This document shows positions 7,714 through 17,039 of a stretch of 64,000 nt of DNA, piece after piece (within the stretch, counting starts at the first letter, position 1; each line of letters starts with the position of its first letter). Below the pieces are notes generated by a model that worked only from the letters and a program-made list of their open reading frames with translations, ran no database searches and had not been told where the DNA came from. Source of the DNA: Dyadobacter psychrotolerans (lineage in GTDB: Bacteria; Bacteroidota; Bacteroidia; Cytophagales; Spirosomataceae); assembly GCF_004349265.1 (NCBI RefSeq), contig NZ_SMFL01000001.1, positions 744,001 to 808,000 of the forward strand. The letters run 5' to 3'. Both the position numbers and the translations under genes were made by a program.

Positions 7714-10134
7714 TTATTCTGATTTCAAACTTTTAACGGGATTCATTAAAGCTGCTTTAATGCTTTGAAAGCTGACCGTTGCTACGGCTACAATAATTGC
7801 TGCAACGCCAACTCCAATGAAGATTAACGGATTAATCTCAATACGATAAGGGTAATTATCAAGCCATTTCTGCATGGAATACCAGGCGAGAGGAGTTGCG
7901 ATCAGGATGGCAATCAGTACCATTTTTACAAAATCTCTTGATAAAACAAATACGAGATTCGAAATACTGGCACCCAATACTTTGCGCACGCCTATTTCCT
8001 TTGTCCGCTGCTCAATTACGATCAGTGCCACGGCAAACAATCCCAGGCAGGAAAGTAAAATGGCAATACCGGAAGCCAGACTGAATATTTTAGAAAGTCG
8101 CTCCTCGTCTTTATACCAGTTGTTTGTATTCTCATCTAAAAAGGAAGCTTTAAATTCCGATTCTGGTGTAATTTCCTTCCAAACCGCCCGGAGTTTGTCC
8201 ATTGAACCATTCAGACTTTGCGGTGTAACCCGCACGAAAATGTAACCAGGCTGCTCTTCATGAGAAATGTGCATCGTAATTGGTTTCTTTTCGGTTTTTG
8301 AAGAATACAGATTAAAATCAGGGACTAAACCAATAATCTGAATTTTTGCACCGGCGGTATCTGTTTGGAAATATTTCCCTACCGGGTCAGGCTCGCCAAT
8401 CATTTTAGCCATACTTTCGGTGATGATTACCCTATCAATCGAATCACTTGGATACGCAGGATTGAATTCTCTTCCACCCAGAAGTTTAATATTTAATGTT
8501 TTTAAAAAGTCATAATCGATTTGCAGCCAGTCGGTCGAAATTTCCCTTTCATTGTAGGTAAAACCCATGGTACTGCGCGATGTGCTGCGATCCAATCCCA
8601 CACCAAGGTTAACTCCGCTTCCTGTGAGTGCAATCACATTAGGATCGCCGGCCAGTTTGTTACGCATACGCTGCAAAGCCTCCCTGCCATTTACTTTATT
8701 GCCTACAGGAATACTGATTACTTCTTCTTTCTGAAAACCTAGCGGCTGGGTTCTCAAATGACTAACCTGCTGAATGGCAATGATTGTACAGCATATCAGG
8801 AGACTTGAAAGTGTAAATTGTGTAATGATCAGTGAATTGCGGAGTATACCAGGCTTTTTTAGTGATACCTTTCCTTTTAGAACTTCAACTGCATTAAACC
8901 TGGACATTTGCCAGGCCGGATAACCGCCGGCAATTAGTGTTACAAGCACAAAAATGCCAAGAATCAAAGCAACTTTGTCCGGCTGAAACATGTAGTCCAG
9001 GCTGAGTTTGCTTTGGAAGGTGGAATTAAAAGCTGGCAGAAAAAGTATGGAGAGAACTACGCCAACGGCAAAACCAAGAAAACAAATGACTGCCGCTTCT
9101 CCACAGATCTGCACGAAAAGCTGGGTTTTTAATGCACCCAAAGATTTCCGGACACCTACTTCTCTGGCACGGATAAACGATCTGGCGACATTCAGGTTGA
9201 TAAAATTGATACAGGCAATCAGCAGGATAAAAAATGCAATTCCCATCAGTGCATAAACCAATGCAATAGGGGCACCGCCGCTGCCTGAGATATCGGTATC
9301 AAAATGAACATTTGTTAATTTTTGTAACCTCAAAGCAAACAGGTCTCCTTTTTCGTCCGGTTTGGCTCCCTGCTTTTTCAGGGCTGCGATATTATCGGTG
9401 AAGTATTTTTGTGTAAACGGTTTAAGACGTTTTTCAAAGGTATCCTGATCGGTATTTGCGTTTAATTTCAGGTAAACTTTATGTGAAAATGCATCCCACT
9501 GATCTTTGGACTGTTGATACCCAATGGAATTTTCCGAGCGTACAAAACCATCAAACTGTATGGAGGAATTGTCGGGAAAATCACCTAAAACACCGGTAAC
9601 CACATATTGCTTTTTGTTAGCATCCATGCCCAGCTGCAGTTGTTTACCCATCGGATCTTCCACTCCGAATACAGCCTTAGCCATATTTTCACTGATAACA
9701 ATACTGCTTAAATCGCGAAGCGCCGTTTCTTTGCTTCCCTTTATCAACGGAAATGAGAAAATTTTAAAAAAATCAGAATCTGTAAATTTGATCTGTTTAT
9801 CAAAATACTTCCCTTTATATTCCACGACATCACTTCCACTTACGATTCTGGACACTGCTTCAATCTCCGGAAATTCTGCCTTTAAAGCCGTAGTTAGAGG
9901 AAACGGCATCGAGCTTGCTTTTTCAGCTTTCTCAGGCACATTTGAAAAAATGTAAGTCTGGAAAATACGATCACCATCCTGATGAAAATTATCAAAGGTC
10001 AATTGGAAGTAGGCCGTCAGGAAAAGGAAAACACTAATGCAAAACGCGACTGAAAGTCCGACAACATTGATAAAGGCATAACCCTTACTTTTCCAGATAT
10101 TGCGGAAAGCGATTTTAAGGTAATTTTTAAACAT
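7714..10134 (-). CDS. ABC transporter permease, MacB/FtsX type (permease 2 of 6)
   Basis: About 806 residues from MFKNYLKIAFRNIWK. This start aligns with all the paralogues, so the 14-residue extension from 10176 is rejected. It has the same two-module membrane layout as permease 1; the periplasmic part opens with TAYFQLTFDNFHQDGDRIFQ, the family's 'SFD..H.....IYR' signature. The C-terminus is FQSIKAALMNPVKSLKSE. It leads a two-gene unit with permease 1 and has its own sigma-54-type promoter at 10193-10208 with activator sites at 10274-10309. The vapBC pair lies divergent from it, so the two share the intergenic region. Confidence 0.85.
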   Translation of the reverse strand: MFKNYLKIAFRNIWKSKGYAFINVVGLSVAFCISVFLFLTAYFQLTFDNFHQDGDRIFQTYIFSNVPEKAEKASSMPFPLTTALKAEFPEIEAVSRIVSGSDVVEYKGKYFDKQIKFTDSDFFKIFSFPLIKGSKETALRDLSSIVISENMAKAVFGVEDPMGKQLQLGMDANKKQYVVTGVLGDFPDNSSIQFDGFVRSENSIGYQQSKDQWDAFSHKVYLKLNANTDQDTFEKRLKPFTQKYFTDNIAALKKQGAKPDEKGDLFALRLQKLTNVHFDTDISGSGGAPIALVYALMGIAFFILLIACINFINLNVARSFIRAREVGVRKSLGALKTQLFVQICGEAAVICFLGFAVGVVLSILFLPAFNSTFQSKLSLDYMFQPDKVALILGIFVLVTLIAGGYPAWQMSRFNAVEVLKGKVSLKKPGILRNSLIITQFTLSSLLICCTIIAIQQVSHLRTQPLGFQKEEVISIPVGNKVNGREALQRMRNKLAGDPNVIALTGSGVNLGVGLDRSTSRSTMGFTYNEREISTDWLQIDYDFLKTLNIKLLGGREFNPAYPSDSIDRVIITESMAKMIGEPDPVGKYFQTDTAGAKIQIIGLVPDFNLYSSKTEKKPITMHISHEEQPGYIFVRVTPQSLNGSMDKLRAVWKEITPESEFKASFLDENTNNWYKDEERLSKIFSLASGIAILLSCLGLFAVALIVIEQRTKEIGVRKVLGASISNLVFVLSRDFVKMVLIAILIATPLAWYSMQKWLDNYPYRIEINPLIFIGVGVAAIIVAVATVSFQSIKAALMNPVKSLKSE

Positions 10135-10192
10135 GGCTGGATTTTGTCTATAAGCCGTTGGCGGTAGCAACAGCATTGTATCTGGCTTATTC

Positions 10193-10208
10193 CTGAATAA
10201 TTATACCA
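10193..10208 (-). promoter_or_regulatory. Sigma-54-like -24/-12 element of permease 2 unit
   Basis: Read on the minus strand: TGGTATAATTATTCAG, preceded by C. It differs from the element at 13490-13505 at only two of 16 positions, and fits TGGYAYARTKATTSRR together with the one at 25419-25434. The TGG and the TT thirteen bases on match sigma-54 promoters; the -12 GC is replaced by CA. The start codon lies 74 bp downstream. Confidence 0.6.
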
Positions 10209-10273
10209 GAACGACAAGATAAATATAAATAATTGATTAACAGATGTTTAATACCATATTAACCTGGCATAAA

Positions 10274-10309
10274 TGTCCGAAAGTGAACAGTTTTGTTCGG
10301 TTATGAGTT
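10274..10309. promoter_or_regulatory. Tandem activator sites upstream of permease 2
   Basis: Site 1 is TGTCCG-AAAG-TGAACA (10274-10289). Site 2 starts 20 bp later as TGTTCG-GTTA-TGAGTT (10294-10309) with a weak right half. The first base lies exactly 66 bp from the -24 T of the promoter, as at the two other loci. The sites overlap a possible long start of vapB at 10273, which argues against that start. Confidence 0.65.
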
Positions 10310-10319
10310 ATCCGGCTAC

Positions 10320-10353
10320 GTTGCAAAAAAATGAAGCACGTTTATTATATTTG
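10320..10353 (+). promoter_or_regulatory. Probable vapBC promoter
   Basis: TATATTTG at 10346-10353 fits the Bacteroidota -7 consensus TAnnTTTG, and TTG at 10321-10323 lies 22 bp upstream as a -33 box. A transcript from about 10360 would start close to the vapB ATG at 10375. Confidence 0.45.
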
Positions 10354-10374
10354 TGTAATGTTAATAATAAAGTT

Positions 10375-10578
10375 ATGAGCGAATTAACCATACATACAAA
10401 ACTTGAAAAGTTACCTGAGGATTTAAAAAACCAGGTAAATGACTTCGTAGATTTTTTAATTGAAAAGTCTTTAAAAAGCAAAGCTAAGGTTTATCCCAAA
10501 TTTGGAAGTGTAAAAGGTAGAATAAAGATGGAAGCCGATTTTGATGCTCCATTGGATGATTTCAAAGAATATATGTAA
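10375..10578 (+). CDS. vapB: DUF2281-type antitoxin (VapB-like)
   Basis: 67 residues from MSELTIHTKLEKLPEDLKNQ. The body EKLPEDLKNQVNDFVDFLIEK followed by KFGSVKGRIKMEADFDAPLDDFKEYM is the standard DUF2281 antitoxin layout: an N-terminal regulatory part and a C-terminal toxin-wrapping tail. A longer reading from 10273 is rejected because it would start inside the conserved activator site. The stop TAA overlaps the ATG of the toxin by one base (TAATG at 10576-10580), so the pair is translationally coupled. The antitoxin is expected to neutralise the PIN toxin and repress the pair's promoter. Confidence 0.82.
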   Translation: MSELTIHTKLEKLPEDLKNQVNDFVDFLIEKSLKSKAKVYPKFGSVKGRIKMEADFDAPLDDFKEYM

Positions 10579-10961
10579 TGAATTATTTATTAGATACACA
10601 CACGTTTCTTTGGTTTATACATGGCGACAACGAACTTTCTTCTCATGGAAGAAAAATAATCGAAAACCCGGATACCAGCAAGTTTCTCAGTATAGTAAGC
10701 TTTTGGGAAATAGCAATTAAAATAAGCATTGGGAAGCTACATATGGATTTCCCTTTTGCTTTATTGGAACAATTGGCACTTGAAAATGGCTTCGAAATTT
10801 TGCCAATTACAATTCAACATAACAATCAAATTATAGATCTTCCTGCTCATCACAAGGATCCTTTTGACAGAATTATAATCGCACAAGCAATTTGTGACAA
10901 CTTAACCATAATCGGTAAAGATCCAGAATTAAAGAAATATGAAGTTGAGGTATGCTGGTAA
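10578..10961 (+). CDS. vapC: PIN-domain ribonuclease toxin (VapC-like)
   Basis: 127 residues, a complete PIN domain. The acidic metal-binding residues are visible: D6 in MNYLLDTHTFLW, E44 in SFWEIAIK, D94 and D97 in HKDPFDRIII, and D115 in IGKDPE. VapC toxins cleave RNA, often tRNA, when freed from the antitoxin. It is coupled to the antitoxin gene. Its stop lies 2 bp from the stop of permease 3 on the other strand, leaving no room for a terminator, as if the cassette had been dropped between two permease genes. It appears intact and functional. Confidence 0.88.
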   Translation: MNYLLDTHTFLWFIHGDNELSSHGRKIIENPDTSKFLSIVSFWEIAIKISIGKLHMDFPFALLEQLALENGFEILPITIQHNNQIIDLPAHHKDPFDRIIIAQAICDNLTIIGKDPELKKYEVEVCW

Positions 10962-10963
10962 AA

Positions 10964-13420
10964 CTACTCGCTCTTTAAAGACTTCACAGGATTTGTTAAA
11001 GCAGCTTTAATTGCCTGAGAGCTTACCGTGATCATTGCAATGACAACAGCTAAAACCCCTGCAACAGCAAACATCCACCACTGAATACTGATTTTGTAGG
11101 CAAAATCCTGCAACCATTTGTTCATCGCATACCAGGTCAGCGGTGTAGCGATAACAATTGATATCAGAACCAGTTTGATAAAGTCACCGGAGAGCAACCC
11201 AACTATACTTCCGATTGAAGCACCCAAAACTTTACGCACGCCGATTTCTTTGATACGCTGCTGTGCTGCAAAAGTGGCCAGTCCGAATAAACCCAAACAT
11301 GAAATCAGTATGGAAATGACAGTAAAGGAATTTACGATGCGTGAGGTACGTGCATCGGCTTTATAATTTGTATTAAAGTCTTCATTCAGAAAACTATAAG
11401 TAAACGGTTCGTCAGGAACCATCGTTTTCCATTTAGCTTCCATAAATGGAATTACAGAACTTACATCGGCAGAATTGACATGGGCAATGATGTAATTAAA
11501 ATCGCTGTTAAAATTCGGGAATAACGCATAAGGCTCTATGACCTGATGAAGATCTGCAAAGTGAAAATCCTTTACGACACCCACAATTTCCAGTTTTCGA
11601 TTACTTCCATTATCACCTCCAAAAGCAAGCTGTGCCCCGATAGCTTTGTTTAAAGGAATACCAAATTTCCTTAAAGTCGCTTCATTAACTACCATCCTAA
11701 AATTAGTATCACCGGGAAACTCGGCCGAGAGCATACGTCCGGCAACCATTTCAAATCCCATAACCTTCATAAAATCCGGTGCAACCCAATTGGTCTTTAC
11801 TACAGCTGCATCGTTTACACTCTGGTCGGACCGGAAAACCGACATATCACTTGGATTCTTGATTCCAGGATAATAAGATGTACCGGATGCGCCTGCGACC
11901 TGGTTATTTTGCAGGATTTCATTACGAAGTGAAATGTAAGATTTCTTCGCCTGGTCGCTTCTCAGCGGAATCACAATCTGCTGATCTTTGGTAAAACCAA
12001 GCGGCTGATCACGCATAAAACTGATCTGACCCTGAATTACCATCGTTGCCACAACCAGCCCGATGGAGATCACAAACTGGAAAACAACCAATCCCCGGCG
12101 CAGTGCCGTTGCTGAAACGGAGTTCACAAATTTGCCTTTGATAACATCCAGCGGATTGAAAACAGAAAGGTAAAATGCAGGATAACTTCCTGCCAGCAAA
12201 CCGGTGATCACGGCCAAAAAGATAAACGCCGCGGCTATTTCAGGTTTAAACAGGGCACTTATAGTGAGGGATTTGTCGGCCAACTGATTGAAAACCGGAA
12301 GAAAAAACACAACCGCTACGACTGCAAAAATTAAAGCCAGAAAGGTAAGCACCATGGATTCGCCTAAAAACTGGCCAACCAATCCTCCTTTTCCTGCACC
12401 CATAACCTTTCTGATTCCCACTTCCGCAGCACGCTTTGCAGAACGGGCCGTTGCGAGATTCATAAAGTTGATGCAGGCAATAAGCAAAGTGAACAAGGCA
12501 ATACTGGCTAACACATACAAATAAGTGGTGCTGGTGGTCGGCGTAAGAATATCAGTAATCTTATTAAACAAATGAATATCTGAAACAGGCAGCAAAGTCA
12601 TGTGCTTCTCGTAACCTGCTGCTTTTAAATCTTTCCCTGCATATTTATCCACAAAGGCAGGTAGCTTCCGGTTGAATTTTTCAGGATCAGACCCTGGTTT
12701 TAATCTGATGTAAGTATAAAACATATTATTGTTTGTAAAATCCAGGTTTGGCTGCCTTAAATAGTTTCCCACCCAGCCGGAGGTTATCGGCATAAAATAA
12801 CGGGAATCTATATGCGAACGGGCGCTTTCGTCCTGAAAAACGCCTGTGACTTTAAAATTTTCTGCGTTACCTTCCGTTCCGCCGATGTTGACAATTTTGT
12901 TTATTGCAGAAGCATCTCCAAATAGTTTGCGGGCAACATCTTCGGACAACACAACTGAATGCGGGTCATTGAGTGCCGTCCTTGCATCTCCTTCCAGAAA
13001 ATGATATGAAAACATATCAAAGAAAGTTGAATCGACATGATGCCCTTTGCTTTCAAATAATGTTTTTACCGTTTTTCCAGATTCCTGTACTTTAAACAAA
13101 GTCTTACCTTCCAGAAAATTCTGCCAGACTCTGGTAACCTGTACAACCTCGGGAAACTCCTGTTTCAGCGCCTGCGCATAAGGAGACGGAGCACGCGGAT
13201 TGTCCATCTTATCGCCGCTGAATCTTACGTTTTCACTTCTTACCAGGTATAGCTCCGTGGCATGTTCCTGATGTTTATCAAATGAAACTTCACTCTGAAT
13301 GTAGAGCAACAGCAGCATGCAGCAAGTCATACCAACAGACAAACCGAAAACATTGATAGCGGAGAAAAGCTTACTTTTCAGTAAGTTTCTCCATGCGATT
13401 TTAAGATAGTTTTTTATCAT
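10964..13420 (-). CDS. ABC transporter permease, MacB/FtsX type (permease 3 of 6)
   Basis: 818 residues starting MIKNYLKIAWRNLLKSKLFS. Same two-module layout as its neighbours, with the YIQSEVSFDKHQEHATELYLV signature after the first helix, FMNLATARSAKRAAEVGIRK before the second membrane block, and the tail AIKAALTNPVKSLKSE. It forms its own transcription unit behind the sigma-54-type promoter at 13490-13505. Its stop meets that of vapC tail-to-tail. Like the others it lacks an ATPase domain. Confidence 0.85.
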   Translation of the reverse strand: MIKNYLKIAWRNLLKSKLFSAINVFGLSVGMTCCMLLLLYIQSEVSFDKHQEHATELYLVRSENVRFSGDKMDNPRAPSPYAQALKQEFPEVVQVTRVWQNFLEGKTLFKVQESGKTVKTLFESKGHHVDSTFFDMFSYHFLEGDARTALNDPHSVVLSEDVARKLFGDASAINKIVNIGGTEGNAENFKVTGVFQDESARSHIDSRYFMPITSGWVGNYLRQPNLDFTNNNMFYTYIRLKPGSDPEKFNRKLPAFVDKYAGKDLKAAGYEKHMTLLPVSDIHLFNKITDILTPTTSTTYLYVLASIALFTLLIACINFMNLATARSAKRAAEVGIRKVMGAGKGGLVGQFLGESMVLTFLALIFAVVAVVFFLPVFNQLADKSLTISALFKPEIAAAFIFLAVITGLLAGSYPAFYLSVFNPLDVIKGKFVNSVSATALRRGLVVFQFVISIGLVVATMVIQGQISFMRDQPLGFTKDQQIVIPLRSDQAKKSYISLRNEILQNNQVAGASGTSYYPGIKNPSDMSVFRSDQSVNDAAVVKTNWVAPDFMKVMGFEMVAGRMLSAEFPGDTNFRMVVNEATLRKFGIPLNKAIGAQLAFGGDNGSNRKLEIVGVVKDFHFADLHQVIEPYALFPNFNSDFNYIIAHVNSADVSSVIPFMEAKWKTMVPDEPFTYSFLNEDFNTNYKADARTSRIVNSFTVISILISCLGLFGLATFAAQQRIKEIGVRKVLGASIGSIVGLLSGDFIKLVLISIVIATPLTWYAMNKWLQDFAYKISIQWWMFAVAGVLAVVIAMITVSSQAIKAALTNPVKSLKSE

Positions 13421-13489
13421 GGCTGACGTGATTTCACAAGAAGCAAAAAATGTGAATCTAAGATTTATGGCTAATAAATATAACTGCTA

Positions 13490-13505
13490 TTGAATAATTG
13501 TACCA
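13490..13505 (-). promoter_or_regulatory. Sigma-54-like -24/-12 element of permease 3
   Basis: Read on the minus strand: TGGTACAATTATTCAA, preceded by C. TGGTAC is close to the -24 consensus TGGCAC. The -12 part is TTCA instead of TTGC. The start codon is 85 bp downstream. Confidence 0.6.
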
Positions 13506-13570
13506 GATACTTTCAATAGACTTCAAACATTTGAATATCAATATTTTATCTGAATTTTAAATAAAAAAGG

Positions 13571-13606
13571 TGTCCGAAATCGGACACCTGAGTTCGGTAA
13601 CGGACT
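13571..13606. promoter_or_regulatory. Tandem activator sites upstream of permease 3
   Basis: Site 1 is a perfect palindrome, TGTCCG-AAAT-CGGACA (13571-13586). Site 2, 20 bp further, is AGTTCG-GTAA-CGGACT (13591-13606). The first base is exactly 66 bp from the -24 T at 13505. Site 1 with its A-run could also act as a hairpin terminator for the broken toxin gene upstream, but the shared geometry at three loci favours an activator site. Confidence 0.7.
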
Positions 13607-13625
13607 GGTGATGCTATGCTTAATG

Positions 13626-13887
13626 CTAATAACCCAATGGTTCCTGTATTGTACTTCGTAAGCGCAGGATAACTACCATTTTATTTTCGTCGGTCAACAA
13701 AAAATGAAATGCGGAATCTAGAAACTTCAAACGCTCTAAAATCAGGATTTTTATCGAGTCTTAGTTTATCGGAATTGTAGCGCCTGGGATTCTGGTACAA
13801 TGCTTTTGTCAGTTCAAGTATTTTTTGTTTTACTATCGGAGCATTTTGATGGGAGTCCTCCAACCAGATTTTCAGTTTATTAAAAAG
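13626..13887 (-). pseudogene. RelE/ParE-family toxin gene, frameshifted
   Basis: The open part reads ...KILELTKALYQNPRRYNSDK, then RAFEVSRFRISF, and stops at 13681 as FVDRRK. Removing one T from the T6 run at about 13699-13704 (minus strand) gives SFLLTDENKMVVILRLRST and then IQEPLGY, stop at 13626. That is the normal RelE/ParE ending ('RHTSxEPLxY'). The N-terminus is also broken: no ATG is present, and the frame is closed by TAA at 13888-13890 after a T5 run. No antitoxin gene is seen. A single sequencing error could explain one lesion but hardly both, so a decayed toxin gene is most likely. Confidence 0.62.
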
Positions 13888-13917
13888 TTACGTAAAGCAC
13901 ATTAAAATACAAAGACT

Positions 13918-16296
13918 TCACTCATTCCTCAAACTCTTTACCGGATCCATTAATGCCGTTCTGATGCTTTGTATGCTGACCGTAAGGATTGTTAAAACCA
14001 ATGCAGCAACACCAACCAAAGCAAAAATATGCCATTCCACTCTGATGTGATACTCAAAGCTTGAAAGGTAACTGACCATAAAACTATATCCCACGGGAAT
14101 GCCAATTACGATGGAAATCAGTACGAGCAGGACAAAGTCCCTTGACAATAAAACCACAATCCCTGCAACACTTGAACCCAATACTTTCCGGATTCCCACC
14201 TCTTTTCTACGCTGATTTCCCGCCAAAGTAATAAGTCCGAATATTCCTGCCAATGCAATGATGACTGAAAGTGTTGTGACAAAATTCAGCATCTTCAGGA
14301 TTCCGTCCAGATGGTTGTATTGCCGGTCTAGCTCGTCAGCCAGATAAAAATATTTAAAAGGCTTTTTGGAGGGAATCTTTTTCATGCTGGCTTCCAGATC
14401 TGCCAACACGCCCCTTGCCTGTTCAGGATTATTAAACTTAATTGTCAGATAGCTGTTTAATCCCGCAGGTCCTTCGTACCAGTGTAAAAGAGGTTCAATT
14501 TTTTCTTTTAAATCCTGATAGTGAAAATCTTTCATTACACCCACTACCGTATAAACTTCCGGATTATTCTTTTGTCTGAGCCGCTTGCCTACCGCTGTTT
14601 TCCAACCCAACGCTTTCATGGCGGATTCGTTTATTACCACATGTTTATACGCCTGGTTTTTATCGAGCTCATCAGAGAAATCCCGGCCTTCAATCATTTT
14701 TATACCAAAAGTTTCGGCATAACGTGCACCGGTACCCACATGTTTAAACCGCGTTTCATTTTCTCCACCTTCCGGCAAATAGGTGTTGTAATTACTCCAG
14801 TATTTAGTCGGCACCACACCCGATGTGGATATGCTTCTAATATTGGAATTCTGATTTAATTTGTCAAGAATCGGCTTAAACTGACTCATCGCAGACTCTT
14901 CATTTTTGTACTGCATATCAGCCTGAACCACAACAACAGCAGTTTTATCAAAACCAGGATTGGCTTCCCGCATGAAACTGATCTGCTTGCGAACTGTAAT
15001 GGCGCCGATCACAAGACCAAAGGAAATAACAAACTGGATGACAATCAGGCTGCCGCGTTTCCATCCGCCCGATTGCGGTTTGTTGCTTAGTTTTCCTTTT
15101 ATGGTATCACGGATATCAAGACTGTTCAGGTATAATGCAGGGTAGGTTCCTGCTATAATGGCGATGAGTGTAATGATTCCGGTAAGTGTCAGGATGATAC
15201 TGTAATCCTGTTCCCAACTGACAACAAGCTGCATTCGCTCTTTACGAAATTCATTGAATCGCGGAACCAGGTACGATACCGCAAAAATTATGGATATAAA
15301 AAGAGACACAATCAACACAATTCCGGATTCAGTCCAAAACTGAATAAGAATTTGTCTTAAAGTTGAACCTGTAACCTTACGGACTGCTACTTCTTTAACC
15401 CGGGTGAAAGAAATGGCCGTGTTTAGGTTGATCAGATTGATACTGATGATCAATATGATGAAACCGGCTATGACAACTGAACCATAAATTAACCACTTAA
15501 ATGATGGATTTTCGTAATGAATATATTCCTTCAAAGGAGCGACCCGGATTTTCCGTTCCTTTACTTCATCACTAAAATGCGTTTTTGCAAAAGCAGGAAA
15601 TTTTGCTTCCAGTTTTGGAACATCAGTATCGTTTTTTAGTTTAAGATAAACTCGTGCAAAGGTGTTATACCAATCTGCGTTTGCTGCGAAATTCTTATTA
15701 GCTTCCAGATTTGCAATAGGAACCAGTACTTCAAATTGAATCGAAGAATTCTGTGGGACTGGTTCCAGTACGCCGGTAACGGTAAAGTTGATCGTATCAT
15801 TTACAGTGACCGCCTCGCCCACCGGATTTTTGGCTCCGAAAAGTGCATTGGCAATATCCTGATTTAACAGAATGGACTCTCTCCGTTTTAGTGCTGTCTT
15901 AGGATTACCGTATTGCAGCTTAAATGAAAAAACATCAAAGAACGTAGTGTCCACATACTTTGTATCTCCCTGAATATCTTTGCCTTTAAAATTAATCCAG
16001 ACATTATTCCAGCCCTGTACATGTGTGCCCGTTTCGATTTCGGGAATGGTTTTTACCATCTGATCCAAGATTGGATAAACAGTCTGGTTGTACCTGCCTT
16101 CTTTTCCTTCCGTCTGGACAAAATAAATCTGATTGCTATTTTTGTGAAAGGAATCAAACGTAATTCCTCTTTGCGTAAACATGATCAGAACTCCCGCACT
16201 GGCCAATCCCAGCGAAAGTCCCAGCAAATTGATAGCCGTAAACATCCGGTTTTTCCACAGACTCCGGAAAGCGATTTTTAGGTAGTTTTTTAGCAT
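13918..16296 (-). CDS. ABC transporter permease, MacB/FtsX type (permease 4 of 6)
   Basis: About 792 residues from MLKNYLKIAFRSLWKNRMFT; a longer start at 16362 would run into the upstream gene and is rejected. It is the most divergent of the six: the loop after helix 1 is TQRGITFDSFHKNSNQIYFV and the tail is SIRTALMDPVKSLRNE instead of NPVKSLKSE. The two-module layout is kept (ISFTRVKEVAVRKVTGS before the first FtsX block, RRKEVGIRKVLGSS before the last). It starts only 10 bp after the stop of the 16307-16984 gene, so it is part of the long operon from upstream. Confidence 0.83.
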   Translation of the reverse strand: MLKNYLKIAFRSLWKNRMFTAINLLGLSLGLASAGVLIMFTQRGITFDSFHKNSNQIYFVQTEGKEGRYNQTVYPILDQMVKTIPEIETGTHVQGWNNVWINFKGKDIQGDTKYVDTTFFDVFSFKLQYGNPKTALKRRESILLNQDIANALFGAKNPVGEAVTVNDTINFTVTGVLEPVPQNSSIQFEVLVPIANLEANKNFAANADWYNTFARVYLKLKNDTDVPKLEAKFPAFAKTHFSDEVKERKIRVAPLKEYIHYENPSFKWLIYGSVVIAGFIILIISINLINLNTAISFTRVKEVAVRKVTGSTLRQILIQFWTESGIVLIVSLFISIIFAVSYLVPRFNEFRKERMQLVVSWEQDYSIILTLTGIITLIAIIAGTYPALYLNSLDIRDTIKGKLSNKPQSGGWKRGSLIVIQFVISFGLVIGAITVRKQISFMREANPGFDKTAVVVVQADMQYKNEESAMSQFKPILDKLNQNSNIRSISTSGVVPTKYWSNYNTYLPEGGENETRFKHVGTGARYAETFGIKMIEGRDFSDELDKNQAYKHVVINESAMKALGWKTAVGKRLRQKNNPEVYTVVGVMKDFHYQDLKEKIEPLLHWYEGPAGLNSYLTIKFNNPEQARGVLADLEASMKKIPSKKPFKYFYLADELDRQYNHLDGILKMLNFVTTLSVIIALAGIFGLITLAGNQRRKEVGIRKVLGSSVAGIVVLLSRDFVLLVLISIVIGIPVGYSFMVSYLSSFEYHIRVEWHIFALVGVAALVLTILTVSIQSIRTALMDPVKSLRNE

Positions 16297-16306
16297 GGGA
16301 TTTCTT

Positions 16307-16984
16307 TTATACATTCTTTCTGATATCCAAATTTGCAAAATCACCGTCGGAACCGTTACCAACCCAAAAACCTATTTTGGTTCCTTTGTGATTACCAAGC
16401 GTTTTTACAGTAAGACTTGGAGTGGAATTGTCATTAATAAATATCTTTATTTCGTCATTTTTGATAACCAGGCGACAATGAACCCAATCTTCCGGCTCGG
16501 GAGCCGGGCTAATTGGCTGCTCGTATTTGTTCGGAAATTCGGACCTTAGTTTGGGCCAGTCGTATTTAGGAAGAGATATGTATTGAACCGAATGATTTCG
16601 TCTTTCTTCTTCCTGGGATTTAAAATTAAACGGACGCAGATATACGGCATCGTAAGTACTGTCATTAGATCCATGAAAGGCAATCCCTACAAAACTCTGT
16701 TGAAGGACATTTCTACCTTTGACATCAAATTCGATTGTCCCGTCCGAAAATTGTACGCCTTCCAGCCAGGCCATTCCCGCCCCTTCATTTTCATTTAAAT
16801 GAATATAAGAACCTTTTGGTCCGGATGGGATAATAGTAACTTGGCGGTTATAACCCTTTATAGTTTTGTCCACCACAAGCCCGGATAAATCGACGTCCAC
16901 CTTTTGAGCAAAAGCAGTGATATGGCATGTGGTGATGATTAACGACAGAATTAATCTCTTAAAACGAAATATCAGGAACTTCAT
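16307..16984 (-). CDS. Secreted concanavalin A-like (DUF1080-like) domain protein
   Basis: About 225 residues from MKFLIFRFKRLILSL, whose signal peptide ends TAFAQ; a start at 17029 is possible but puts extra residues before the signal. The rest is one jelly-roll domain: GAGMAWLEGVQFSDGTIEFD, SFVGIAFHGSNDSTYDAVYL, DWVHCRLVIKNDEIKIFIN, and KIGFWVGNGSDGDFANLDI. This is the pattern of DUF1080/LamG-type domains in '3-keto-disaccharide hydrolase'-like proteins, which bind or process sugars. It is sandwiched between two permease genes (56 bp and 10 bp gaps) on the same strand. Why a jelly-roll protein lies in an ABC operon is unclear; it may be cargo. Confidence 0.7.
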   Translation of the reverse strand: MKFLIFRFKRLILSLIITTCHITAFAQKVDVDLSGLVVDKTIKGYNRQVTIIPSGPKGSYIHLNENEGAGMAWLEGVQFSDGTIEFDVKGRNVLQQSFVGIAFHGSNDSTYDAVYLRPFNFKSQEEERRNHSVQYISLPKYDWPKLRSEFPNKYEQPISPAPEPEDWVHCRLVIKNDEIKIFINDNSTPSLTVKTLGNHKGTKIGFWVGNGSDGDFANLDIRKNV

Positions 16985-17039
16985 AAAGGGATATATTTTA
17001 TATTTAACGGCATACACGAAGAAATCCATTGCTGCACCC

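Noticed and set aside
10273..10374. Longer vapB reading frame starting at 10273
   Set aside because: The extra 34 residues do not fit DUF2281 and overlap the conserved activator sites.
13568..13589. Palindrome AGGTGTCCGA/TCGGACACCT as a plain terminator
   Set aside because: It does have an A-run on one side, but its core sits exactly 66 bp from a -24-like element as at two other loci, so an activator site explains it better. Dual use remains possible.
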